From Dyella sp. AtDHG13 (GTDB lineage: Bacteria; Pseudomonadota; Gammaproteobacteria; Xanthomonadales; Rhodanobacteraceae), in NCBI RefSeq assembly GCF_003201105.1, contig NZ_QICJ01000011.1, positions 124,001 to 188,000 of the forward strand: a stretch of DNA of 64,000 nucleotides. Direction: 5' to 3'. Under the pieces are notes generated by a model, which searched no databases, was not told where the DNA came from, and was given only the letters and a program-made list of their open reading frames with translations. Shown in pieces: positions 30,909-40,550 of this stretch. How positions within the stretch are numbered: the stretch's first letter is position 1; every line of letters begins with the position of its first letter. Position numbers and translations under genes: made by a program.

Positions 30909-32168
30909 TCACCAATCCCACATCGAGCCGTCTTCCAGGCGCGCGATGGGCAGCTGCTTGGGCGCGTAGGGGAAGCGGGCGGCGAGCTTTTCGTCGATGG
31001 TCACGCCATGCCCCGGCGTGTCGCCGCAATGCAGGCGACCGGCGCGGAATGCATAGTCGTGCGGGAACACCTCGTTCGCCTCGTCCGAGTGGAACATGTA
31101 TTCCTGGATGCCGAAGTTGGGCACCCAGGTATCGAAATGCAGCGCCGCGCCCATGCACACCGGCGACAGGTCGGTCGCGCCGTGAAAGCCGGTGCGCACC
31201 TGATGCAGGCCGGCGAAATCCGCGAGGCGGCGCAGGTGCGTGATGCCGCCGCCGTGCACGATGGTGGTGCGGATGTAGTCGATCAGCTGGTTTTCGATCA
31301 GGTGCTTGCAGTCCCAGATCGAATTGAACACTTCGCCCACGGCCAGCGGCGTCACCGAATGCTGGCGGATCAGCTCGAACGATTTCTGGTTTTCCGCAGG
31401 CGTGGCGTCCTCCAGCCAGAACAGGCGATACGGCTCCAGGCTGCGCGCCAGCCGCGCCGCTTCGATCGGCGTGAGTCGGTGATGCACGTCGTGCAGCAGT
31501 TCCACTTCGGGGCCGTGATCGGCACGCAGGCGCTCGAACAATTGGGGCACGATGTCCAGATAGCGCGGCGTGGACCACACCGTTTCCGCCGGCAGCTCGC
31601 TTTCCGCCGGCTCGTAGGGCTTGCCGCCCGCGGAGATGCCGTAGGCCTTCTTCACGCCCGGCACGCCACACTGCGCGCGAATGGCGAGGAAACCCATCTC
31701 ACGGAAGCGGCCCACTTCCTCGCTGGTTTCGCTGATGTCGCGGCCGTTGGCATGGCCGTAGACCAGCGCGCCTTCGCGCGAGCGGCCGCCCAGCAATTGA
31801 TAGATGGGCAGGTTGGCGAACTTGCCCAGGATGTCCCATAGCGCCACGTCCACCGCGGCGATCGCCGTCATGGTCACCGGGCCGCGCCGCCAATACGAGC
31901 CGCGATAGAAGAACTGCCAGATGTCCTCGATGCGGCCCGCGTCGCGGCCGATCAGGTTGGGCACCACGTGGTCCTGCAGGTACGAGGCCACGGCCAGTTC
32001 GCGGCCGTTGAGCGTGGCGTCGCCCAGGCCGGTGACGCCGGAGCGCGTCACGATCTTCAGCGTGACGAAGTTGCGGCCGGGGCAGGTGACGATGACCTTG
32101 GCGTCGACGATCTCGCGATCGCGCGCCGAAGCATGCGAGGCAGCTTCATGCGATGAGGCGGTACTCAT
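30909..32168 (-). CDS. manD: D-mannonate dehydratase, enolase superfamily (ManD type)
   Basis: Dehydrates D-mannonate to 2-keto-3-deoxygluconate. The 419-residue product is an enolase-superfamily ManD, not the unrelated UxuA fold of E. coli. Visible metal and catalytic regions are [17 protein letters not shown] (Asp and His), [12 protein letters not shown] (Glu), [12 protein letters not shown] (Glu) and [20 protein letters not shown]. The N-terminal capping domain begins [20 protein letters not shown]. The ATG overlaps the stop of the esterase gene by four bases (ATGA). With uxaC, uxuB and kdgK it completes the Ashwell route down to KDPG. Some members of the family are poor mannonate dehydratases, but this context supports real activity. 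Confidence 0.92.
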   Translation of the reverse strand: MSTASSHEAASHASARDREIVDAKVIVTCPGRNFVTLKIVTRSGVTGLGDATLNGRELAVASYLQDHVVPNLIGRDAGRIEDIWQFFYRGSYWRRGPVTMTAIAAVDVALWDILGKFANLPIYQLLGGRSREGALVYGHANGRDISETSEEVGRFREMGFLAIRAQCGVPGVKKAYGISAGGKPYEPAESELPAETVWSTPRYLDIVPQLFERLRADHGPEVELLHDVHHRLTPIEAARLARSLEPYRLFWLEDATPAENQKSFELIRQHSVTPLAVGEVFNSIWDCKHLIENQLIDYIRTTIVHGGGITHLRRLADFAGLHQVRTGFHGATDLSPVCMGAALHFDTWVPNFGIQEYMFHSDEANEVFPHDYAFRAGRLHCGDTPGHGVTIDEKLAARFPYAPKQLPIARLEDGSMWDW

Positions 32169-34174
32169 GGATGGCTTTCCTGGGAAGAACGGTTGACGGA
32201 TAGCTCGAATGGTCCGGCCGGCAGGCCGGAGTGGTCGTAGAGCGTACAGATGGGGCTGTCGGCCCAGCAGTAGCGCACGCGCGTGATGTCGCTGGCGGGA
32301 AGCGACGCGCGCAGCGTCACGGTGTCGCCATGCACGTCGGCATCGGCGTAATGGCAGCTGCCGGTCTGCGCACCGCAGAGCTCGAAACCGAGCGGATGAT
32401 CCGCGCCGTACACGACCAGTGCGTCGGTGACGTCCTTGAAGCGCACGCTTACCGCATCGCCGTTGCGTTGCACGGAAGCCGGCACCGGACCGGATGGCGG
32501 CAGATCCTTTTCACCATAGACCACGTGGCGCGCGACGCGCGCGAGGCGACGTCCCAGCTCCTGCTTGTTGGCTGGATGGATGTCCGTCCGCTCGCCGATA
32601 TCCACCGCCACCGCGAGCCCGGAGTGCGCATCATCGGCGGCCGCCAGGCGCTGCGCCTCGCGTATGCCGGCAGTGCCGCTTTCCGTGGGATGCGTGGGCG
32701 GTGCGCCGTAGCCCGCGAGCTGCACGATCAGCATCGGCAGCTGCGCGCCGAAGCGTGCGCGGAAATCGTTGCGCAGCGCTTCCAGCAGTGCCTGGTAATG
32801 CGTCGGGTCGCCAGTGTTCGATTCACCCTGGTACCACAGCGCGCCGCGGAACACGTAGTCGCCCAGCGGTGCGATCATGCCGTTGTAGATCGTCGTCAGG
32901 CCCTGCGTGGATTGCCACGGCACGCCGGGCGGCGAGCCGTAGCTGGAAGGCACCACGCGGTATTGCCAGCCACCCGCCAGCGACACCGCGCTGCCATCCG
33001 CGAAGCTGAGCGAACGCTGCGAGGCATCGCCGTACAGCCCGCCGTCGCGATAGGTGTTGAGCACGTTGATGGCGACGAGGTTGTCGCCCGCATGCAGGGT
33101 GCCGGCAGGGATGCCGTAGGCGCGCGGATCGCCGCCGTAGGTGGTGCCCACCCAGCGGCCGTTGACCCAGGTCTGGTCCGCCTCGTTCACCGTGCTCAGG
33201 TGCAGTGTTGCCGCTTGCGCGGCCTGGGCGGCGGTGAGCTTCACCACCGTGCGATACCACACGGTGCCGGTAAAATTGGCAAGCTCCGGCTGGCCCCAGT
33301 GCTGCCACGCGCCCTTGTCGAGCGGCGCCGGCTGCCAGCCCTGCTGCGTGATGTGCGCGGGGTTCCACGGCTCATCGTCCGCGCTCACGCCGGGGCGCGA
33401 ATGCCACCACGCACGCCATTGCTCGTCCCATTGCGTGCCGGCCTTCTCGCGATCCTTCGCATACAGTTCCAGCAGGTCGAGCGGGCCGTCGTAGCCACCC
33501 ACCTTGCGCAGTGCGTTCGCGCTCATCCACGACTGGATGCGCGAGCCGCCCCACGCGGCGACAACCAGCCCCATCGGCACGTCCACTGTCTTCTGCAGTT
33601 CGCGCGCGAAGAAATAGCAGGCGGCGGAGAACTCGGGCACGTTCTGCGGCGTGGTCTTCAGCCAGTGATCGGTGGCCGGGATGCTGTCCAGCGGCGTCAC
33701 GCTGCTCACGTTGTCCACGATGAGCATGCGGATGCGGTCGTTCGAGGCGTTCTGCACTTCGGCACGCGCATCCAGCGCCCGCTTCACCTGCAGCACCATG
33801 TTGGACTGGCCGGAGCACAGCCACACGTCGCCCACCAGCACGTCGCCGATGGTCTGCGATGCGCCGTGGCCCGTGCTCGCCGTGAGCGTGTACGGGCCGC
33901 CCGCGGCGACGGCGGGCAGTGACACTTCCCAACGGCCTTTGGCATCCGCGCGTGCCGTCGCTTTCTTGCCGGCGAACGTCACCGTGACGCGATCGCCCGC
34001 ATCGGCCTGTCCCCAGACACGGTTGGCCTGGCCGCGCTGCAGGATGGCGTGGTCCTGGAACAGCGGATTGAGCAGCGGCGCGTGGCTGTCGTCCGCCTGC
34101 GCCGAGAGCGGCGCTGCGCATGCCAGCGCGAGCAGGCAGCCTGCCGATAGCTTTCGTATCGCCTGATGGATCAT
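32165..34174 (-). CDS. SGNH-type acetylesterase (sialate O-acetylesterase-like), probable acetylxylan esterase
   Basis: A 669-residue exported esterase annotated in relatives as sialate O-acetylesterase. The start at 34174 gives a signal peptide ([20 protein letters not shown], then APLSAQA) and overlaps the agu67A stop by one base (TGATG). The SGNH nucleophile is S124 in [23 protein letters not shown] and [11 protein letters not shown] carry the block III and catalytic Asp/His regions. A beta-jelly-roll-like insert (about 230-400) is typical of the family. No sialic acid genes are present, while all neighbours act on glucuronoxylan, so I infer that it removes acetyl groups from xylan oligomers. 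That substrate is inference. Confidence 0.85.
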   Translation of the reverse strand: MIHQAIRKLSAGCLLALACAAPLSAQADDSHAPLLNPLFQDHAILQRGQANRVWGQADAGDRVTVTFAGKKATARADAKGRWEVSLPAVAAGGPYTLTASTGHGASQTIGDVLVGDVWLCSGQSNMVLQVKRALDARAEVQNASNDRIRMLIVDNVSSVTPLDSIPATDHWLKTTPQNVPEFSAACYFFARELQKTVDVPMGLVVAAWGGSRIQSWMSANALRKVGGYDGPLDLLELYAKDREKAGTQWDEQWRAWWHSRPGVSADDEPWNPAHITQQGWQPAPLDKGAWQHWGQPELANFTGTVWYRTVVKLTAAQAAQAATLHLSTVNEADQTWVNGRWVGTTYGGDPRAYGIPAGTLHAGDNLVAINVLNTYRDGGLYGDASQRSLSFADGSAVSLAGGWQYRVVPSSYGSPPGVPWQSTQGLTTIYNGMIAPLGDYVFRGALWYQGESNTGDPTHYQALLEALRNDFRARFGAQLPMLIVQLAGYGAPPTHPTESGTAGIREAQRLAAADDAHSGLAVAVDIGERTDIHPANKQELGRRLARVARHVVYGEKDLPPSGPVPASVQRNGDAVSVRFKDVTDALVVYGADHPLGFELCGAQTGSCHYADADVHGDTVTLRASLPASDITRVRYCWADSPICTLYDHSGLPAGPFELSVNRSSQESHP

Positions 34175-36408
34175 CACTGGTAGCCCGGAACGTAGGGAAA
34201 GGTGAGCGACTCGTAGTAGCTCAGCGGATGCGCGGGCGGCTGGTAGCCGGCCGGCAGCGGCAGCCCGTTGAGGCTCTGGAAGTAGGCGATGGACGCATCG
34301 CGCCACCACTGCGCCTCCTTCTGCTGGATGCCGAGGAAGGCCGCCTCCTTGCGGTAGCGCGCGTCGTCGATCATGCCGTCCAGACGGCTCCACGTGGCGC
34401 GCATGCTCGCCACTTCATCGACGCCATGGGTGTAGTGCGCCACCAGCGATTCCCACAGCGTCTGGCCCGAATGCAGGCGGTAGCTCCACGGCAGATGGTG
34501 GAACCACAGCAGGTAGGCTTCTGGCGTGCGGCTCACGTCGTCGAACTGCGCGGCCACGATGGGCGCGTATTGCGCCACGGCGTTGCTGCCCGTGCTGCTG
34601 CGATCGAAGCCGATGCCGTCGTGGTCGGCGCGGTGGTAGTACACCGGCGTCCAGTCGGCGCGCGGGCCGCTGGCGTCCCACGGCGCCGGCCCGTAGTGGT
34701 GGCCATGGCCCATCTGGTGATGCAGGCCCAACGGCGTCATGTAGTCGACCACCGCTTCGCGCGACCGCATCATCATGTCGACCACGGGACGCACGAAGGC
34801 CTCGTCGTTGCTGAAGGTCATGCGCACCCAGTCGTTGGCGATGTCGCGCGAGGACGCCGTGGGGTTCCACGCGAGCCGCCCATAGGCGTACCAGTTCGCC
34901 TGGTTGAAGTCCGAGCCGGTCCAGTCGCGATCCGTGCCGATGTTGGCGACGCCGGCGATGCCGGTAAGCGCGTGATGGTCGAGCTGGCCGTCGATCACCT
35001 TCGCCACGGTCGAACCCTTGCCCTTGGCCAGGGTATCGGTGGAGAGGGTTTCCTCGAACAGCGGGCCGAGATAGGCCAGGTGCGTGGCGAAGCCCAGGTA
35101 TTCCTTGGTGATCTGGAACTCCATCATCAGCGGCGTCTTGGGCATGGCGCCGAACAGGGGGTTGAACGGCTCGCGCGGCTGGAAATCGATGGGGCCATTC
35201 TTCACCTGCAGCAGCACGTTCGCGCGGAACTTTCCATCCAGCGGCTTGAACTCGGTGTAGGCCTGCTTGGCGCGGTCGTCGTTGTTCTCCTGCGAGTAGA
35301 CGAAGGCGCGCCACATCACCACGCCGCCATGCGGCGCCAGCGCGTCGGCCAGCATGTTGGCGCCGTCGGCGTGCGTGCGGTGGTAATCCTGCGGGCCGGG
35401 CTGGCCTTCGGAATTGGCCTTGACCAGGAATCCGCCGAAATCGGGAATGAGGCGATAGATCTCGTCGGCCTTGTTATGCCACCAGCGCTGCACCTGCGGG
35501 TCGAGCGGGTCGGCCGTCTTCAGCCCGCCGATCTCGATGGGCGCGCTGAACTTCACGCTGAGATACACGCGGATGCCATACGGCCGGAGCACGCCAGCCA
35601 GCGCCTTCACCTTCTCCAGGTACAGCGGCGTCAGGATGGCCGCCTGCGCGTTGACGTTGTTCAGCACCGCGCCGTTGATGCCGATGGAGGCGTTGGCGCG
35701 CGCGTAATCGGTATAGCGCGGATCCAGCCAGTCCGGCAGCTTCTGCCAGTCCCAAATCGAATTGCCCGCGTAGCCGCGCTCGACATGGCCGTTGAGGTTG
35801 TCCCAATGATCGAGCACGCGCAGCTCAAGCTTCGGCGCTTCGCGAATGTCCAGGTGCTCCAGCGGCTGTTCGGTCTGCAACAGGCGCAGCAGGTGGAAGC
35901 TGCCGTACAGCGCGCCGACGTCGTCGTTGGCGGCCACCACGGTCACGGCATGGCCATCGATCGACGTGCTGCGGATCAGGTAGCCGTCCTTGCCCAGCCT
36001 TGCGGTATCGAGCTTCAGCCGCGCAACCAGCGGCGAGGAGGACGGCGTGCCCACCACCACCGCACCGTCGGCGCTTGGCGCATCCACGGACGGCGTGGCG
36101 CGGCCCAGCAGCCCGTCCAGCCCGCGTTGCAGTTCCTGACGGGTAACTTGCTGCGTGGGCGTGGAAGACGGCGCCACCAGCACCGTCGCATGGAGCCGCG
36201 CCGCCTCGGCCTGCGCGGCGGGCAGCGGGTGATAGCGCAGCCACAGCTCGTAGCCGTCCTCGGCATGCGCTGCGGCGGCGAACAGGCCGCATAGCAGGCA
36301 CAGGCAGAGGCGGGTCGCGCCGCGCGTGGGAAGGCGCCGGCCCGTTGCGTCAGCGAACGCCGCGACCCGTTTGGCAGCCGATGTTAGAAGAACGGTTAAC
36401 GCTAACAT
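34174..36408 (-). CDS. agu67A: Agu67A, xylan alpha-1,2-glucuronidase, GH67
   Basis: Removes (4-O-methyl-)D-glucuronate from the non-reducing end of glucuronoxylo-oligosaccharides. Family 67 motifs are clear: FLVKANSEGQPGP (acid region), LLQVKNGPIDFQPREPFNPL (Asp) and MMEFQITKEYLGFATHL (base Glu), with TASSRDIANDW and YDRAD-type segments in the C-terminal helical domain. The start is uncertain. ATG 36408 is the only ATG shortly before the export-like segment (CLCLLCGLFAAAAHA); it gives an unusually long 30-residue basic n-region and puts the LacI-type box at 36394-36407 inside the first codons. ATG 36426 is an alternative. It heads the eight-gene operon. Confidence 0.93.
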   Translation of the reverse strand: MLALTVLLTSAAKRVAAFADATGRRLPTRGATRLCLCLLCGLFAAAAHAEDGYELWLRYHPLPAAQAEAARLHATVLVAPSSTPTQQVTRQELQRGLDGLLGRATPSVDAPSADGAVVVGTPSSSPLVARLKLDTARLGKDGYLIRSTSIDGHAVTVVAANDDVGALYGSFHLLRLLQTEQPLEHLDIREAPKLELRVLDHWDNLNGHVERGYAGNSIWDWQKLPDWLDPRYTDYARANASIGINGAVLNNVNAQAAILTPLYLEKVKALAGVLRPYGIRVYLSVKFSAPIEIGGLKTADPLDPQVQRWWHNKADEIYRLIPDFGGFLVKANSEGQPGPQDYHRTHADGANMLADALAPHGGVVMWRAFVYSQENNDDRAKQAYTEFKPLDGKFRANVLLQVKNGPIDFQPREPFNPLFGAMPKTPLMMEFQITKEYLGFATHLAYLGPLFEETLSTDTLAKGKGSTVAKVIDGQLDHHALTGIAGVANIGTDRDWTGSDFNQANWYAYGRLAWNPTASSRDIANDWVRMTFSNDEAFVRPVVDMMMRSREAVVDYMTPLGLHHQMGHGHHYGPAPWDASGPRADWTPVYYHRADHDGIGFDRSSTGSNAVAQYAPIVAAQFDDVSRTPEAYLLWFHHLPWSYRLHSGQTLWESLVAHYTHGVDEVASMRATWSRLDGMIDDARYRKEAAFLGIQQKEAQWWRDASIAYFQSLNGLPLPAGYQPPAHPLSYYESLTFPYVPGYQ
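36394..36407. promoter_or_regulatory. LacI-type operator (diverged xyl-box) at agu67A start / regulator upstream region
   Basis: GGTTAACGCTAACA matches 11 of 14 positions of TGGTAGCGCTAACA and keeps the CGCTAACA half. Read on the other strand it is TGTTAGCGTTAACC, a good LacI-type dyad. It lies between the divergent agu67A operon and the LacI-type regulator gene, so it may control the operon and also the regulator. Confidence 0.65.
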
Positions 36409-36511
36409 GTGCGAAAATGGATCCATATCCGGGCCAGTATCACGATCGAGACGACGCCCGCGGCGACCACGCCACGGGCTCTGCGGCACGACCGCGCGAG
36501 GGGAAACGGCA

Positions 36512-37588
36512 ATGAGGAAGACAGGGAAGAAATCGGTGCGCCGCAAGGGTGGCTCGGTCACCATCGACGACGTGGCCGCACTGGCGAAGGTATCGCCCAT
36601 GACGGTGTCGCGCGTGGTCAACGGCCACGCCAAGGTGCGCGACGCCACGCGCGAGCGCGTGATGGAAGCCGTGCGCGAGCTGGGCTACATCCCCAACCTC
36701 GCCGCCAGCTCGCTGGCCGCCGCGCAGGACGCGCGCATCGCGCTGATCTACACCAACCCGTCCGCCGCCTACCTGCGCGAGCTGCTGCTCGGCGCGCTGC
36801 GCGGCGCGGCGCGCACGGCGGCGCAGCTGGTCATCGAGGACTGGGACGAGCTCGACGCCAACGGCGACCGCAAGGCGGCGCGCGCGCTGGCCAAGAGCGT
36901 GGCCGGCGTGATCCTGCCGCCGCCGCTGTGCGAATCGAAGGTGGTGATCGAGGAGCTGGTCGAAGCAGGCGTGCCCGTGGTGGCGATTGCCTCGGGCCGC
37001 TTCAACCACGAGATTTCCAGCGTGCGCATCGACGACTTCCTGGCGAGCAAGGAAGTCACCGAGCACCTGATCCGCATGGGCCACACGCGCATCGCCTTCG
37101 TGAAGGGCCACCCCAACCAGACCGCCAGCGCGCGGCGCTTCGACGGCTACCAGGCCGCGCTGAAGGAAGCCGGCATCGCGGCCGATCCCGCGCTGGTGCA
37201 GCAGGGCTACTTCACCTATCGCTCGGGGCTCGACGCGGTGGAGAAGCTGCTGTCGCTGAAGCAGCCGCCCACGGCCATCTTCGCCAGCAACGACGACATG
37301 GCCTCGGCTGCGGTTTCCGTGGCGCACCGGCGCGGGCTGGACGTGCCGCGCGACCTTTCCATCGTGGGCTTCGACGACACCTCGGCCGCCACCACGGTGT
37401 GGCCGGAAATCAGCACGGTACGCCAGCCCATCGCCAGCATGGCCGACTCGGCCATCGACATCCTGCAGCGCACGATCCGCCGCAAGGACACCGACACCAA
37501 GGTGGTGGTCGACCATGTCGTCGCCCATCAGCTGGTGCAGCGCGATTCCGTGGCGCCGCCCGTGTCCACCCGCAAGGCGCGCGGCTGA
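36512..37588 (+). CDS. LacI-family transcriptional regulator of the xylan/glucuronate genes
   Basis: A 358-residue LacI/GalR repressor. The DNA-binding helix-turn-helix is VTIDDVAALAKVSPMTVSRV with the hinge helix near LGYIPNLAASSLAA. The periplasmic-binding-protein-like domain runs from about residue 70 to the end, with PTAIFASNDDMASAAVSVAH and LSIVGFDDTSAATTVWPEIS as effector-domain marks. The start at 36512 follows GAGGGGAAACGG. It is divergent from agu67A and near the four LacI-type palindromes in this window, so it is the natural candidate to bind them. The inducer may be glucuronate, xylose or a xylo-oligosaccharide, which cannot be told here. Confidence 0.92.
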   Translation: MRKTGKKSVRRKGGSVTIDDVAALAKVSPMTVSRVVNGHAKVRDATRERVMEAVRELGYIPNLAASSLAAAQDARIALIYTNPSAAYLRELLLGALRGAARTAAQLVIEDWDELDANGDRKAARALAKSVAGVILPPPLCESKVVIEELVEAGVPVVAIASGRFNHEISSVRIDDFLASKEVTEHLIRMGHTRIAFVKGHPNQTASARRFDGYQAALKEAGIAADPALVQQGYFTYRSGLDAVEKLLSLKQPPTAIFASNDDMASAAVSVAHRRGLDVPRDLSIVGFDDTSAATTVWPEISTVRQPIASMADSAIDILQRTIRRKDTDTKVVVDHVVAHQLVQRDSVAPPVSTRKARG

Positions 37589-37624
37589 CGCGTCGGCATG
37601 ATCGCGGTGGCTGGGGCGCACGCC

Positions 37625-39058
37625 TCAGCCCTCCATATGTTCCAGTTCCTTGCCGCGTGTTTCGTGCACGCACTTGAGCACGAACACGATCGACAAGGCC
37701 GCGGCCGCCGCATATAGGCCGTAGGCGCCGGCAAGGCCGATGCCGGTGAGCAGCACCGGGAACGTCACCGTGATCAGGAAATTGGACGTCCACTGCCCCG
37801 CGCCGGCCACGGCAAGGCCGGAGCCGCGGATCTGGTTGGGGAACATCTCGCCCAGCATCACCCACATCACCGGTCCCCACGACATGTTGAAGAACGCGAC
37901 GTAGGCATTGGCGGCGACCAGGGCCAGCGTGCCCATGGCCGGCGGCAGCGCGAGCTTGCCTTCGGCATCGACACCCGCATGTGCAAACGCCCAAGTGACC
38001 AGCGACAGCGTCACCGCCATGCCCACCGAGCCGATCCACAGGAGCGGCTTGCGGCCCACCTTGTCGATCAGCATCAGCGAGACCAGGCACGCGGCGATGC
38101 TCAGCGCGCCGGAGAACACGTTGATGAGCAACGCATCCGCTTCGGAAAAGCCCACGGCCTGCCACAGCACCGCGCCGTAGTAGAACACCACGTTGATGCC
38201 CACCAGCTGCTGGAACGTGGCCAGGCCGATGCCTACCCACACGATGGGACGCACGCGTCCGCTCGCCTTGTCGAGCAGGTCAGAAAGGCGCGGGCGATGG
38301 CGATCCTGCGCCAGCGACGCACCGATGTCGGCCAGCTTGGCGCGCGCCTCGCTCTCGCCGTAAAGCCGCGTGAGCACGGCGGCCGCTTCCGCATCGCGCT
38401 TGCGCACCACCAGGAAGCGCGGGCTTTCCGGAATGAACAGCAGCGATACCAGGAACAGCGACGAAGGCAGCGCCTGCATCCAGAACATCCAGCGCCATGC
38501 ATCCTGCCCTAGCCACAGGGTGCCGGTGGAGGAACCGGCCGCACGCGCCAGCAGGTAGTTGCTCAGGAACGCGGCGAACAGGCCGCTGATGATGGCGATC
38601 TGCTGCACCGTCGCCAGCCGTCCGCGATAGCGTGCAGGCGCCACTTCCGCGATGTAGGCCGGCGCGATCACGCTGGCCGCGCCCACCGCGAAGCCACCGG
38701 TGAGGCGCGCCACGATGAAGAACGCCGAGGTCGCCGCCGCGCCCGCACCCAGCGCGGAGAGCAGGAACAGCAAGGCCGACACGATGAGTACCGAGCGGCG
38801 TCCCCAGTAATCGGAAACGCGCCCCGCGAAGAACGCGCCGAGCGCGCAGCCGAGCAGCATCGACGCCACTTCGAAGCCGACGCCGGTGGAGCTGGAATGG
38901 AACGCCGCCTTCAGGCCGTCGACGGTGCCATTGATGACGCCGCTGTCGAAGCCGAACAGAAAGCCGCCCAACGTGGCGACGCAACTGATCTGGACGATAA
39001 GCCGGGTGTTCTCTGCGCTGTTCGCGCTGGCCGCGCCATCAAGCAGGACGCTGTTCAT
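37625..39058 (-). CDS. xylE: XylE-like xylose:H+ symporter (MFS sugar porter)
   Basis: A 477-residue twelve-helix inner-membrane sugar porter. It has GGFLFGFDSGVINGTVDGLK, the RxGRR-type loop DYWGRRSVL, RYRGRLATVQQ, FIPESPRFLVVRK (PESPR motif), QQLVGINVVFYYG and the C-terminal HETRGKELEHME (PETKG-type motif). These match the xylose/arabinose/glucose porter family. The substrate xylose is inferred from its place after xylA. It is convergent with the LacI regulator gene (36 bases between stops). A strong hairpin lies between xylA and this gene. Confidence 0.9.
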   Translation of the reverse strand: MNSVLLDGAASANSAENTRLIVQISCVATLGGFLFGFDSGVINGTVDGLKAAFHSSSTGVGFEVASMLLGCALGAFFAGRVSDYWGRRSVLIVSALLFLLSALGAGAAATSAFFIVARLTGGFAVGAASVIAPAYIAEVAPARYRGRLATVQQIAIISGLFAAFLSNYLLARAAGSSTGTLWLGQDAWRWMFWMQALPSSLFLVSLLFIPESPRFLVVRKRDAEAAAVLTRLYGESEARAKLADIGASLAQDRHRPRLSDLLDKASGRVRPIVWVGIGLATFQQLVGINVVFYYGAVLWQAVGFSEADALLINVFSGALSIAACLVSLMLIDKVGRKPLLWIGSVGMAVTLSLVTWAFAHAGVDAEGKLALPPAMGTLALVAANAYVAFFNMSWGPVMWVMLGEMFPNQIRGSGLAVAGAGQWTSNFLITVTFPVLLTGIGLAGAYGLYAAAAALSIVFVLKCVHETRGKELEHMEG

Positions 39059-39096
39059 GCGGTCGGTATCTCATGTCGTGTTCTCCCTCCCCAAGA

Positions 39097-39129
39097 TCGG
39101 CAAGGCGCATACCCCATGCGCCTTGCCGA
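39097..39129 (-). promoter_or_regulatory. Very stable hairpin in the xylA-xylE spacer
   Basis: TCGGCAAGGCGCAT, loop ACCCC, ATGCGCCTTGCCGA: a perfect 14-bp stem between the xylA stop (39163) and the xylE start (39058). No T-run follows on the minus strand. It probably guards the xylA transcript end and lowers xylE output. Confidence 0.75.
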
Positions 39130-39162
39130 CCGCTCAGAACGGACGCGAGGCGTCCGCCGACA

Positions 39163-40500
39163 TCAACGCACGAGGTACTGGTTCACCAGGTTCTCGTAGC
39201 GCTCCTGCCTGCCGCTGGTCTTGGCCGGTTCGCCGTACTTGGCGGCATGGTCGCGCAGGTCGGCCAGGCTGAACTTGCCCTGCTCGAAATCGCGGCCTGC
39301 ACCGGTGTCGAAGCTGGCGTAGCGCTCCTTGCGCCACTGCTCCAGCGGCGACTTCGTGAGCAGCGCGTGGGCAACTTCCAGGCCGCGCGCGAACGCGTCC
39401 ATGCCGCCGATGTGCGCCTCGAACAGGTCGCTCGCGTCGGTGGATTCGCGACGCACCTTGGCGTCGAAGTTGAGGCCGCCCGGCGCCAGTCCGCCTTGGC
39501 GCAGCACCACCAGCATGGCGCCGACGGTATCGTACAGGTCGGTCGGGAACTGGTCGGTGTCCCAGCCGTTCTGCGCGTTGCCGCGGTTGGCGTCGATGCT
39601 GCCGAGCAGGCCATGGTCGGACGCCACCTGCAGGTCATGCTCGAAGGTGTGGCCCGAGAGCGTGGCGTGGTTGGCTTCAATGTTGAGCTTGAAGTCCTTG
39701 TCCAGGCCGTGCTCCTTGAGGAAGCCGGCGACCGTGGCCGAATCGAAGTCGTACTGGTGCTTCATCGGCTCCATCGGCTTGGGCTCGATCAGGAAGTTGC
39801 CCTTGAAGCCGATGCTGCGGCCGTAGTCGCGCGCCATGGTGAGGAAGCGCGCGAAGTGTTCCAGCTCGCGCTTCATGTGGGTGTTGTGCAGCGAGGCGTA
39901 GCCTTCGCGGCCGCCCCAGAACACGTAGTTGCCGCCGCCCAGCTCCACCGTGGCGTCCAGCGCCGCCTTGATCTGCACGCCGGCGCGCGCCACCACGTTG
40001 AAGTCCGGGTTGGTCGCCGCGCCATTCATGTAGCGCGGATGGCTGAACAGGTTGGCCGTGCCCCACAGCAGCTTGATACCGGTGGCCTGCTGGCGCTCCT
40101 TGGCCAGCGCGACCATGTGCTTGAGATTCTTTTCGTACTCGCCGACGTCATCGGCGTCGGGCGCCATGTCGATGTCGTGGAAGCAGTAGTAGGGTACGCC
40201 GAGCTTGGTGAAGAACTCGAACGCGGCGTCGATCTTCGCCTCGGCGCGCGCGAGCGGCGCAGCGTCGGCATCCCACGGATACACGCGCGTGCCCGGGCCG
40301 AACGGATCGTGGCCGGCGTTGCAGAAGCTGTGCCAGTAGCACACGGCGAAACGCAGGTGCTCGGCCATGGTCTTGTCGCCGATCTTCCGGTTCGCGTCGT
40401 AGTGCTTGAACGCCAGCGGGTTGTCCGAGCCGATGCCCTCGAACGGAATGCGGCCGATGCCGGGGAAGAATTCGCGTTTGCCGATGAAAGGAGTGCTCAT
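39163..40500 (-). CDS. xylA: XylA, xylose isomerase
   Basis: Converts D-xylose to D-xylulose in the cytoplasm. The 445-residue protein starts at ATG 40500 ([20 protein letters not shown]); the open frame continues upstream through xylB in a wrong frame and is ignored. Motifs: [35 protein letters not shown] with the catalytic His-Asp pair, the metal-site region [35 protein letters not shown] and [18 protein letters not shown]. Class II length. It lies 50 bases after xylB and 105 before xylE. Confidence 0.97.
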   Translation of the reverse strand: MSTPFIGKREFFPGIGRIPFEGIGSDNPLAFKHYDANRKIGDKTMAEHLRFAVCYWHSFCNAGHDPFGPGTRVYPWDADAAPLARAEAKIDAAFEFFTKLGVPYYCFHDIDMAPDADDVGEYEKNLKHMVALAKERQQATGIKLLWGTANLFSHPRYMNGAATNPDFNVVARAGVQIKAALDATVELGGGNYVFWGGREGYASLHNTHMKRELEHFARFLTMARDYGRSIGFKGNFLIEPKPMEPMKHQYDFDSATVAGFLKEHGLDKDFKLNIEANHATLSGHTFEHDLQVASDHGLLGSIDANRGNAQNGWDTDQFPTDLYDTVGAMLVVLRQGGLAPGGLNFDAKVRRESTDASDLFEAHIGGMDAFARGLEVAHALLTKSPLEQWRKERYASFDTGAGRDFEQGKFSLADLRDHAAKYGEPAKTSGRQERYENLVNQYLVR

Positions 40501-40550
40501 GAAAAGGGAGTCCTGGTCGGAAAGTGGAGTCGATGCAAACTCGGCGGTAG

